From contig NZ_LT906457.1 of NCBI RefSeq assembly GCF_900186965.1, positions 1,886,501 through 1,950,500 of the forward strand: a stretch of 64,000 nt of DNA, read 5' to 3'. This document shows positions 25,371 through 33,692 of this stretch, piece after piece. The notes beneath the pieces are model-generated. The model was not told the origin of the DNA. It worked only from the letters and a program-made list of their open reading frames with translations, and did no database searches. Source of the DNA: Legionella spiritensis. GTDB taxonomy: Bacteria; Pseudomonadota; Gammaproteobacteria; Legionellales; Legionellaceae. The translations under genes were made by a program, and so were the position numbers. Position 1 is the first letter of the stretch, and each line of letters starts with the position of its first letter.

Positions 25371-26708
25371 ATGAAATTTGAAAAGGATTTTTCCATAGCA
25401 CTTGTTCAGAGGCGAAGCAGTTTCTGGAAGTCGATCGAGACGATCCTGATTACCTTGCTTCTGCTTCTGCTTATATACCTTAAAAACCCCAATGACCCGT
25501 TTTCTATCATGGGGCCTGTCCCATGGATAATATTCGCGCCTGTTTTTTGCAGTTTATTCTACGGCGCAGCCTATGGCATGAGTTCTTTAATTCTCATACT
25601 GCTATTTATTATTTTTCAGCTCCCGAAAGAAATATTTTATGATCTTCGCATCAGGGAATACATCATAGGAATAACCGGGCTTACAGCCCTTGCCAGCGTT
25701 TTCAGTTCGTACTGGATATCACGCATCAGGCACGTGGAGCATCTGAATCATTATGTTCGTGAACACCTGGAGAATTTATCACGGGATTATTTTCTGCTAC
25801 GCATTTCTCACGAAAACATAGAGCAGGCCTATATTGTTAAACCTTTATCCTTTCGTGAGGCGTTTTCTCAAATAAAACAATATATTATCCGCAATGATTG
25901 TGAAATAAATGAGGAAAATGGTCAGTTTCTACTTGGTATTTTCAGCCAATACTGTTCTATTAACAATGCCGCATTCTGTTTATACAATGAAAAAAATAAA
26001 GATATACAAGCTGTTGCGTTTTTAGGTAAGGAATTCCCGATTTCACCAAATGACCCATTGGTAAAAAACGCCATCGATAATAAAGTTTCCACTTATCTGG
26101 CCATCAGCAGGTTGACCGAAGAAGATGATACCGATTTTCTGGCGGTCATTCCCCTGTTCAATGACGAACGCGATACGATAGGATTTGTCATCATCAAGGA
26201 TATGCCTTTCTGGTCACTAACACATGATAACCTGGAAGTACTTAGTGTCTTTGCAGCTTATTTTGCCATGCAATGGTCGATCATCCGAGAAATCAGTCCG
26301 CTGTTAAAGGATTTTCCTGATTTTTCACCTGACTTCCTGTCTGAACTGCGATCCGTTATCCAACTTAAAAAATACAGCAATGTGGACAGCTCCCTGTCCT
26401 ATTTTCTCGTGCCTCCCGGTGTTCAACAGCAAAATATCGTCTATTTAATAGAGCGGCAAAAACGTGCTCTCGATTGTTTTTGTGTTCTAACGATTAAACA
26501 AGTCCAATTCATTGTTGTCTTAATGCCGCTAACCAGTATGGAAGGGATTTTTGGGTATAAAAAGCGCATGACCGACTTGTTTAAAAGTGAACTGGGCGTT
26601 GAGTTAAACAAACAGGATGTGCTGTTCCGCTATCACCAAATCAGAGGGCAAAGTGAGAGCGACCACCTTATTAACCTGATAGAAGAAGCGACCCATGCTA
26701 TCACTTAG
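25371..26708 (+). CDS. pelD: PelD, c-di-GMP receptor of Pel synthesis
   Basis: A 445-residue inner-membrane protein: four membrane helices at about 22-120, a GAF domain at about 165-305, and a degenerate GGDEF domain at about 325-440. The inhibitory-site motif R-x-x-D is present as RALD at residues 365-368, the position that binds c-di-GMP in Pseudomonas PelD (R367/D370), so polymer synthesis is probably switched on by c-di-GMP here as well. The GGDEF active motif itself is absent, consistent with a receptor rather than a cyclase. It overlaps pelE by 14 bases. Confidence 0.92.
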   Translation: MKFEKDFSIALVQRRSSFWKSIETILITLLLLLLIYLKNPNDPFSIMGPVPWIIFAPVFCSLFYGAAYGMSSLILILLFIIFQLPKEIFYDLRIREYIIGITGLTALASVFSSYWISRIRHVEHLNHYVREHLENLSRDYFLLRISHENIEQAYIVKPLSFREAFSQIKQYIIRNDCEINEENGQFLLGIFSQYCSINNAAFCLYNEKNKDIQAVAFLGKEFPISPNDPLVKNAIDNKVSTYLAISRLTEEDDTDFLAVIPLFNDERDTIGFVIIKDMPFWSLTHDNLEVLSVFAAYFAMQWSIIREISPLLKDFPDFSPDFLSELRSVIQLKKYSNVDSSLSYFLVPPGVQQQNIVYLIERQKRALDCFCVLTIKQVQFIVVLMPLTSMEGIFGYKKRMTDLFKSELGVELNKQDVLFRYHQIRGQSESDHLINLIEEATHAIT

Positions 26709-27636
26709 CTACCTGTCCCATCCCCATAATATTGTGCCGATATGGCTATTGTACAGTTTGTTTTGTATACCATTGGTTTATGTTATGACCGCATTATTGC
26801 CGCATCGACTAAAGGCAAAACCATTTCCGCCCTTTATTTTTCTGTATGTTCTAGCCATCTCGATGCTTTTTTTAGGTGTTTTTTTTGTTTTTCTGCTGGT
26901 GTTGGTTTTTCATTATCAAAAACCGTTGAAAAATAACATACGTCCGTGGATTACAGTCGATTATCCGGACTATCAACGTTCTCCCCAATCGGAGAGGATT
27001 GTCTATGGTGAAGGCAGCGGGTTTAAATTGATCAAGGAGCATGTCTTGCCCAAGTTGGTTCGCCAGAAAATCCTGGTGGCCATCAATCAATTTGATTCAA
27101 AAAATGTAAATAAAATTAATTCGTTGGCATTGAGCGATGATTTGGATGAGATTCGTCTTTATGCTCATAGTCTGATTGAAAAACAGGAGCGAAAACTTTT
27201 ATCACTGATAAAATCATATACATTGGAGCTTGAAAAAACAGACGATATCATTATTCAGGCTCAGTTTAAAAAACAGATTGCCGAAGCCTTGTGGGAAGGA
27301 GTCTATAAATATCTGGTGATTAATGAAAATCTCGCAATGACCCTTGATAAAATTAAACTTTATGCGGCAGAAGCCCTGGAAATGCTTCCCGATGATATGG
27401 AGCTTCCCTTGTTGCTGACTAAAATCGCCTTGCAGAAATCCGACAGCCGGGAAGCCAAAAGCTGGTTGAAACTAGCCATAATCAATGAAGCGCCCGATTA
27501 TAAAATACTGGCCTATCAGGCTGAAATCTTATACCTTGAGCGTAATTATTCCAACATCAAGCCGATTCTTTGCGCATGCCGTAATAAAGGTATCTTTGGG
27601 TTGCAGCCCATCATCTCTTTCTGGACAAACCCATGA
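26695..27636 (+). CDS. pelE: PelE, inner-membrane TPR protein
   Basis: A 313-residue protein with two N-terminal membrane helices (about 15-36 and 52-75) and a cytoplasmic helical part with TPR-like repeats (ALEMLPDDMELPLLLTKIAL, ILAYQAEILYLERNYSNIKP). PelE belongs to the PelDEFG synthase complex and is thought to hold PelD and the PelF glycosyltransferase at the membrane. It is recognised mainly by position and architecture, because PelE sequences diverge strongly. Overlaps on both sides (pelD 14 bases, pelF 4 bases) show translational coupling. Confidence 0.83.
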   Translation: MLSLSYLSHPHNIVPIWLLYSLFCIPLVYVMTALLPHRLKAKPFPPFIFLYVLAISMLFLGVFFVFLLVLVFHYQKPLKNNIRPWITVDYPDYQRSPQSERIVYGEGSGFKLIKEHVLPKLVRQKILVAINQFDSKNVNKINSLALSDDLDEIRLYAHSLIEKQERKLLSLIKSYTLELEKTDDIIIQAQFKKQIAEALWEGVYKYLVINENLAMTLDKIKLYAAEALEMLPDDMELPLLLTKIALQKSDSREAKSWLKLAIINEAPDYKILAYQAEILYLERNYSNIKPILCACRNKGIFGLQPIISFWTNP

Positions 27637-29165
27637 TTGATACCCTTTTTGCCAGCAAGCAAGTAGATATACTTCTCTTTGCGGAAGGAACCTACCCTTT
27701 TGTGAAAGGCGGTGTGTCAACCTGGATTTTTGAGATGATCAAAAATCTTGCCGAATACCGTTTCGGGATTATATTTCTTGGCGCTTATGAGGGCTTATAC
27801 GACGAACCCCTCTACCCTTTGCCCGAAAATCTCGTTCACCTGCAAATTGTCTATCTATTTCAGAGTGAAAATCAGGACGACATCCCCCACAAAAATAAAA
27901 TCCATAAAAAAACATTACACGATATCAAAAGAATGCACGATATTTTCAAAAATTCGCATGAGTTACCCATCGGATTATCCGATTCCATTGGCGATATCGG
28001 AGAAATGATTGAACGGGGAAAAGGGTTTGATTATTTTCAGTTTTTACATAGTGAGGAAGCCTGGCAATATATTTCCGAGCAATACTGCAATTACAGCACC
28101 GATCCGGCTTTTATTGATTATTTCTGGAATATACGCAATATGCACGCACCCTTATGGCGTATGGAAGAGGTAATTCCCCAGGTTCCAATGGCCGGAATTT
28201 TACATACCATATCAACAGGGTATGCCGGCATGCTGGCCGCCATGGTACATCAACGATACGGCTTTCCACTTATACTTTCCGAGCATGGATTGTACTCCAA
28301 GGAACGTAACATCGAATTATTGCAAACCACCATGTTTTCCAAAGTTGATCGGTTACTTGCCAATGTCAAGACGTTTAACTATCAGCACCGATTATGGCTC
28401 AATTTTTATAATACGCTTGCCCGCATCTGCTACCATAACGCCAATCCGATCATCAGTCTCTTCGAAAATGCCAGCATCCAGCAGCAAGCGGCCGGCGCGG
28501 ACAGCAATAAAACCAGAGTGATTCCCAACGGCATTGATATTCCCAAATTCGCTTCCGTCAGACGCCCCCCGGGGACGCCTGTTCCTAAAATAGTCTGCTA
28601 TGTGGGGCGTGTGGTTCGTATTAAGGACATAAAAACATTTATCCGTTCCGTCGCTATCATGGCAACAAAGGATAAAGACATCATAGCCTGGATAAAAACA
28701 GCGGGCAGTGATGATCCAGATTACAAACAGGAGTGTCTCGATTACATCGCCTTAATGGGATTGGAAAACAAAATCAAAATTGTCATGGAAGGAGACATGC
28801 TGGATGTCCTGGCTCAAATCGGCGTGCTTGTTTTATCATCCATCAGTGAGGGCATGCCCCTGGTTCTGCTGGAATCCATGGCTGCCGGCATCCCGGTGAT
28901 TGCTACGTCTGTGGGTGCTTGCCGGGAAATTATTGAGGGGCGCGATGAAGAGGACAAGGCACTGGGTAAGTGCGGCTCGGTGGTATCTATTGTTAACGCC
29001 TCCATGCTAGCCGATGAAGTTGTGAATTTGCTTAATAATCCGGACTTGTGGTTACAAATGCGGGAAGTTTGTATCAAGCGGGCAGAAAAATATTACAATC
29101 AAACGGATATGCTGTCTTCCTATAGAAAAATATACAATACGGCAATGGGCATATGGCAGGAATAG
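27633..29165 (+). CDS. pelF: PelF, glycosyltransferase of Pel synthesis
   Basis: A 510-residue cytosolic GT4-type glycosyltransferase that polymerises Pel from a UDP-sugar. Seen: LLFAEGTYPFVKGGVSTWIF at the N-terminus, the PelF-specific glycine-rich loop; RVIPNGIDIPKF and KIVCYVGRVVRIKDIKTFIR at the start of the second Rossmann domain; and LVLLESMAAGIPVIATSVGA, the E-x7-E-type donor site of GT-B retaining enzymes. Length matches Pseudomonas PelF. It sits between pelE and pelG with overlaps of 4 and 13 bases. Confidence 0.94.
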   Translation: MIDTLFASKQVDILLFAEGTYPFVKGGVSTWIFEMIKNLAEYRFGIIFLGAYEGLYDEPLYPLPENLVHLQIVYLFQSENQDDIPHKNKIHKKTLHDIKRMHDIFKNSHELPIGLSDSIGDIGEMIERGKGFDYFQFLHSEEAWQYISEQYCNYSTDPAFIDYFWNIRNMHAPLWRMEEVIPQVPMAGILHTISTGYAGMLAAMVHQRYGFPLILSEHGLYSKERNIELLQTTMFSKVDRLLANVKTFNYQHRLWLNFYNTLARICYHNANPIISLFENASIQQQAAGADSNKTRVIPNGIDIPKFASVRRPPGTPVPKIVCYVGRVVRIKDIKTFIRSVAIMATKDKDIIAWIKTAGSDDPDYKQECLDYIALMGLENKIKIVMEGDMLDVLAQIGVLVLSSISEGMPLVLLESMAAGIPVIATSVGACREIIEGRDEEDKALGKCGSVVSIVNASMLADEVVNLLNNPDLWLQMREVCIKRAEKYYNQTDMLSSYRKIYNTAMGIWQE

Positions 29166-30529
29166 GCATAGAGTTACGAAAATTAACGGATAACGATTCA
29201 TTCTGGGGATTTCTGCGTGCCCATCTTTATGCCGGCATTTTAAGCAGCGGCGCATGGATTATATCCATCAGTATCCTGATAGCCATTTATTTTTATCTCA
29301 ACGACCGCCTGGGTCCTGTTTTATTTTCGATTCAGTTTCTTGTTGTAATCACCTATCTTATTGCCGTCTCTCTGATTTTGAGTGGTATTTTTCAACATAC
29401 CCTGAACCGTTTTATTGCCGATCGCATATTTGACAAGAAACTCGATTTAATTTGCCCCAATTTTTTTACGGCAATATTGATTTTAACTATTCCCGCGACC
29501 TTAATAGGCTATGTATCTATAGAATTGTTATTCGCCAACCAGTCCCTTTTGTTAAAAATTCTGCTGGTCTGCAGTTTTGTTGAATTAAATCTCATCTGGG
29601 TGTTCTCCAACGCGTTTGCCGGCTTGAAAAAATACCGTTTTATTTTATTTTCCTTTTTAATCAGCTACGCCATTATTTTTCTTCTGGCCATTTTATTATA
29701 TTCCTATCAATTGCCCGGTTTGATGCTGGCTTTTTGCATTGGCCATACCTTGCTTCTTCTCGCGTTTTTTGTTTTTCTGCTGCATAATTATCCGTCAAAA
29801 AAATTTCTTGGATGGGAAATAATACAATTTCTGAAAAAATATCAATCTCTGGCCTATGGCGGATTTTTATTTTATCTGGGTGTCTGGATAGACAAGTTTT
29901 GTTTTTGGATTAACCCGAATACCAGCCTCCCCATCCTCGACTCCTTACGTGCCTCTCCTGTATACGATATGCCTATATTCATCGCGTTTTTACTTATGAT
30001 TCCTGGTATGTCCATGTTTTTTTATGAAATAGAAACCAATTTTTCACGTTATTATCATCGTTATTATGACGCAATTCGTGACGGAGCCACATTACAGGAG
30101 ATCCATGAAAAACATATCGAAGTGGTTGCCATGGCAAGGACCTGTATATTTAACACGTTAAAAGTTCAGGCGTTTACTGCGGCATTTACGATTATTCTGG
30201 CTCCTGAGATATTAAATCTGCTTAAGTTATCACCGGTTTTTGTTTACCTGTTGCGTATAGATATTATCGCATCCTCATTACTGATTTTGTTTATTGGCCA
30301 GTTAAACTTGTTGTATTATTTGAACATGCCCAAAAAAGCCGCTTATATGGCCCTTTTATTTTTCCTGCTGAATTTCCTTTTTACTTTTTGCAGTTTTTAT
30401 TTAGGGCCACTGTACTATGGTTATGGTTTCGCATCGGCATTATTGGTATGCAATGTTGTCTCTTTCGTATTGCTCATTAAATCCTTTGAAAAATTGACCT
30501 ATTATTCATTTATGTCAGTTAATAACTGA
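29153..30529 (+). CDS. pelG: PelG, membrane transporter of Pel synthesis
   Basis: A 458-residue polytopic protein of the MOP/Wzx-like superfamily with about twelve membrane helices. The N-terminal MAGIGIELRKLTDNDSFWGF is the typical PelG opening, and RYYHRYYDAIRDGATLQEI is a recognisable cytoplasmic loop. With PelD, PelE and PelF it forms the inner-membrane synthase/translocase. It is the last gene of the pelBCDEFG unit. REP-like units follow about 70 bases after the stop. Confidence 0.93.
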   Translation: MAGIGIELRKLTDNDSFWGFLRAHLYAGILSSGAWIISISILIAIYFYLNDRLGPVLFSIQFLVVITYLIAVSLILSGIFQHTLNRFIADRIFDKKLDLICPNFFTAILILTIPATLIGYVSIELLFANQSLLLKILLVCSFVELNLIWVFSNAFAGLKKYRFILFSFLISYAIIFLLAILLYSYQLPGLMLAFCIGHTLLLLAFFVFLLHNYPSKKFLGWEIIQFLKKYQSLAYGGFLFYLGVWIDKFCFWINPNTSLPILDSLRASPVYDMPIFIAFLLMIPGMSMFFYEIETNFSRYYHRYYDAIRDGATLQEIHEKHIEVVAMARTCIFNTLKVQAFTAAFTIILAPEILNLLKLSPVFVYLLRIDIIASSLLILFIGQLNLLYYLNMPKKAAYMALLFFLLNFLFTFCSFYLGPLYYGYGFASALLVCNVVSFVLLIKSFEKLTYYSFMSVNN

Positions 30530-30596
30530 CATCGCAGGTTAAAAGAACCGTAATTTATCTAACAGTGCTGTTTGGGATAGGTTGGTCAACTTCCTA

Positions 30597-30708
30597 TAGC
30601 CCGCCATGAAGGCAGAACCGGAATGCGGGATAACATTCACTTAGCTATGCGCCTGTGTTCCTGAACATGAAACCCGCAATACGGCCACAGGCCTCCTTAC
30701 GGGCTACC
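30597..30708. repeat. REP-like pair between pelG and the ankyrin gene
   Basis: Unit one (30597-30635) reads TAGCCCGCCATGAAGG ... GGAATGCGGGATAAC; unit two (30669-30708) is inverted: AACCCGCAATACGGCCACAG ... TTACGGGCTACC. The convergent pelG and ankyrin genes meet here. The minus-strand stop codon TAA of the ankyrin gene (30697-30699) lies inside unit two. Confidence 0.85.
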
Positions 30709-32250
30709 GCTCTTTTGTAACAAACCTGACCAACGAGCATCCGGCACGGAACTGTTAATTTCAGATAAACTTCGGGTTCGTCTTAATAGTCCGATGCTTT
30801 GTAGTTGTCCACTTTCTATAGAGCAGATCTCATCCGGGCCATGCCCATGATCATATTTATCTCGTGCCGGCTCAATAATAGCGCTCGCCCTTTTTTCTTC
30901 GGGTTGCTCTGATAAGTTATTATCCAGCAAGCTATTAATGCTATTCAGAACGTTGTCGGGACCATGAATAATATCTTGCTGTTTTCTGTAAATACTGTCT
31001 TGCAGTTTATAAATAGCCTGACGCTGCTCACCAAAAACCATATAGTCCTGTTTTCGGGTTTTATAATGGTAAAACGCCAGTGCCGCAGCTAATAATAAGC
31101 CGCCCCCTAACGCCACACAAATCCCTACCGGACCTGCCAAAACAATAAGACCGGCCAGGCTGGTTCCCATTATTTGTGCAGCCACGGCCAAGCCTAACCC
31201 CGCGACCCCCAATGCACCGGAGTAGGCACATAAAAAACTGCCCGTCGAACTTAACGCGACATATATTTTATCTTTCCCGGTTATAAAATCGGCCGCGTTT
31301 CTTTCATTGCCTTGCAGGCTTTCCGGTTTGTTAATGGTTTTTTTTAATTCCTCGCGTATAAATTCCAGTTCTTTTCTTTCCTGAACGGTGAGCGAAGGCT
31401 GTGAAGACAATTGCTGCACCCTTTTTCTGATATTCAGCAGCAAAGCCAGCTCCGCTTGCAATTCCTCCAGCTCCCACACCGCATTTTTCTCTGATTGCAT
31501 TTTTTTATAATTAGCATACATGATGATGCTAAATCCCAGGATGGCGATGACCGCAAAACCAATATTCACTCCCAAAGCCACCGCGGCACTGGCTCCCACC
31601 AATAATCCACTATAGGCAAACGACTCCGTTAATTCCGCGATGGATGCGGAAGGGCAAAACGTTTCAATCAAGGCGGCTGTAAAACTTTTACTTTTTAATC
31701 GCCCTACATGTTTTTGTCGTATACGCGATACACTATCCAGATGTTCTTTTTTATAACCAGGGGCCGGTTCAAGCAATAATAATTTTTTATAGACAAGATC
31801 GTCTTGCAGTTTTGCCGCCATAACAAGCGGCGTTTCACCTTGATTATTTTCCACATGAAGTAATGACAACGCACGTTTTTGAGATTCTTTTAGTACACTT
31901 GCTTTATTGCCGCGATCCTTATCCTGCCATTTTATTTTGTTTTTTCTGTCCTTTGCCGCTGCTGAAATTCCGAGCATTTCGTAGACAATATTAAAATAGC
32001 CCTGTTGTACGGCAAGATGCAGCGGGGTGTTGCCTTGATGGTTTTGCAAGGTTATATCGGCATTTTCAGCCAGTAAACATTTGACAAACGGCAAAGCGCC
32101 CTTCATGACCGCAAGATGCAAAAGCGAGTTTCCCTCCCCATCAATATCATTAAGGCAAGCAGCGCCATGTAGGCCTGTCTGGTTGACAACCTCTTGTTTA
32201 AAGGCTGTTTTGTCCCCCTTCAAAAGCGTGACTTTCAATGTTTCAATCAT
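30697..32250 (-). CDS. ankyrin-repeat protein with membrane segments (effector-like)
   Basis: A 517-residue protein. Residues about 25-150 hold three or four ankyrin repeats (EGNSLLHLAVMKGALPFVKC, QGNTPLHLAVQQGYFNIVYE, GETPLVMAAKLQDDLVYKKL); two pairs of hydrophobic segments follow at about 215-250 and 335-395, separated by a coiled coil (about 255-310); the C-terminal 90 residues are polar. No signal peptide. The ATG at 32250 has GGAAA upstream; in-frame ATGs at 32262 and 32289 would add up to 13 hydrophobic residues. This layout is common among Legionella Dot/Icm substrates, but substrate status is inference. The stop codon lies in a REP-like repeat, so the last three residues (GSP) may be a by-product of repeat insertion. 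Confidence 0.78.
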   Translation of the reverse strand: MIETLKVTLLKGDKTAFKQEVVNQTGLHGAACLNDIDGEGNSLLHLAVMKGALPFVKCLLAENADITLQNHQGNTPLHLAVQQGYFNIVYEMLGISAAAKDRKNKIKWQDKDRGNKASVLKESQKRALSLLHVENNQGETPLVMAAKLQDDLVYKKLLLLEPAPGYKKEHLDSVSRIRQKHVGRLKSKSFTAALIETFCPSASIAELTESFAYSGLLVGASAAVALGVNIGFAVIAILGFSIIMYANYKKMQSEKNAVWELEELQAELALLLNIRKRVQQLSSQPSLTVQERKELEFIREELKKTINKPESLQGNERNAADFITGKDKIYVALSSTGSFLCAYSGALGVAGLGLAVAAQIMGTSLAGLIVLAGPVGICVALGGGLLLAAALAFYHYKTRKQDYMVFGEQRQAIYKLQDSIYRKQQDIIHGPDNVLNSINSLLDNNLSEQPEEKRASAIIEPARDKYDHGHGPDEICSIESGQLQSIGLLRRTRSLSEINSSVPDARWSGLLQKSGSP

Positions 32251-32390
32251 GCCGATTTCCATAAATAAAATAAAAGGAATAAATTGCATTATATCGAGTG
32301 AAGCTTAAGAGAAGGTTAGGGCTTGTTGCCGATTATAGTCCGGCAAGTCTTTGTAAGGGGGTAAAAAGCGACATTAGCAATTACGCTGGC

Positions 32391-32408
32391 TTTCATGACG
32401 GGCTATAA
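32391..32408. repeat. remnant of a REP-like unit
   Basis: TTTCATGACGGGCTATAAGG, the inverted TAGCCCGTCATGAA end of a REP-like unit without the rest of the hairpin. Its TAG gives the stop codon of the HEAT-like gene ending at 32403. Confidence 0.55.
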
Positions 32409-33692
32409 GGAAATAGTATATATTGCGGAAACAGGTAACGCGCCGGAGCCAGCATCCAGGCTAATAGCCGGCGTTTTTGAAGTTGAGCAACCTTCTTCAA
32501 ATCCGGACGACGCGCGTCTCGCAAATAGCCCGACTTCATGTGTTAGCCCGGAACAGTCCACTAATTTCATGCTATCTTCTGCCGGTTTTTTATTTAGTGC
32601 CGCCATCATTGCAATACAATGGCTGTACATTTCAAAAACATAATTCACCAGTCTCGGTTCAAGATAATCAACATCGGGAATACGGATAGGGATGCCTTGA
32701 ACCGCAATGTCAGGCATGCAGGCCAACAACACCTCTCCCGCGGCATTACGAATAGCTTTATTTTCATGGATCAACAGTTTTGTAAAATTTTCAATCACAC
32801 CAACCAGCCTATCCCGTGTCAATTGTAATGTAACAGCGCCAATAATTTTTACAGCGTCTTCGCAAATATCAACCTCCTCATCGATAATATCCTCATGGGT
32901 TAACAACTCACTTAACTCATCAACCAATTTGCCTGACTGTACTTGCGACAAACGAGGTGCGACTTTTTTTATAATGCGTAAGGCAGCATGATAAACACAC
33001 TCCCCTTTATCCTTCATCAACCCGGTTAATTGGTTAACCAATATATCCCCCAGTTCTTGTGACAAACCTGGTGCCGCTTCCTTTATAATTTGCCGGGTAA
33101 GATGGCAATTATACTTACCCTCTAGCTGACCCGTCAGCATACCAACCACTTGATCCAATTGTTCTTGTGACAAACGATTCACAATACTTGCTATAATTTC
33201 TAAAGCCGCATGGCGGACATGTTTGTCCTCATCGACTAACTGGTTTAGTAACAGATCAACCAAACTATCAAGTTGTTCCTGAGACAGGTGTGGTGCAAGA
33301 GATGCCACCATTCGTTTGACTTGGTAGATAGCATAATGGTTATTAAGCTCACTAACCATTTGATACGCTTGTTCTTTTGACAGGAATGGTGCAATGCCCT
33401 CTATAAGAAGTTGTATGTCCGAATTTATATTTTCTATCCAACCGATTACCTTCTTAACCAGCTTATCCAACGGCGCCTGTGACACACATGGTGCAAGAGC
33501 CACTATAGCCCGAGCGTCGTAACAGTTAAGAGCCATATCATAAAATGGTGACCATTCAGCAATTGTATTAACCGCTTGATCCGACTGTTCCTGTGACAGG
33601 CGTAGCACAACACGTTCTAAAATTTCTAAAGCAGCATGACGATCAGATTCGTCCCAAGCCTTTAATTTGTCGTTTATTAATATATCAATCAA
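32403..33692 (-). CDS. HEAT-like repeat protein, C-terminal part of a frameshifted gene
   Basis: 429 codons, mostly degenerate helical repeats of about 42 residues with the recurring core LAPHLSQEQLDSLVDLL, EIIASIVNRLSQEQLDQVV and KKVAPRLSQVQSGKLVDELS. The frame continues the repeat series of the gene at 33689-35320. Upstream of the ATG at 33692 the same frame still encodes repeat sequence (YRDRNIVRILAVLAPHLSQE, about 33705-33765), so the true N-terminus lies in the neighbouring frame and this is the back half of one protein. No signal peptide or catalytic motif. Function unknown; large repeat proteins of this kind are frequent among Legionella effectors. Confidence 0.65.
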   Translation of the reverse strand: MIDILINDKLKAWDESDRHAALEILERVVLRLSQEQSDQAVNTIAEWSPFYDMALNCYDARAIVALAPCVSQAPLDKLVKKVIGWIENINSDIQLLIEGIAPFLSKEQAYQMVSELNNHYAIYQVKRMVASLAPHLSQEQLDSLVDLLLNQLVDEDKHVRHAALEIIASIVNRLSQEQLDQVVGMLTGQLEGKYNCHLTRQIIKEAAPGLSQELGDILVNQLTGLMKDKGECVYHAALRIIKKVAPRLSQVQSGKLVDELSELLTHEDIIDEEVDICEDAVKIIGAVTLQLTRDRLVGVIENFTKLLIHENKAIRNAAGEVLLACMPDIAVQGIPIRIPDVDYLEPRLVNYVFEMYSHCIAMMAALNKKPAEDSMKLVDCSGLTHEVGLFARRASSGFEEGCSTSKTPAISLDAGSGALPVSAIYTISL

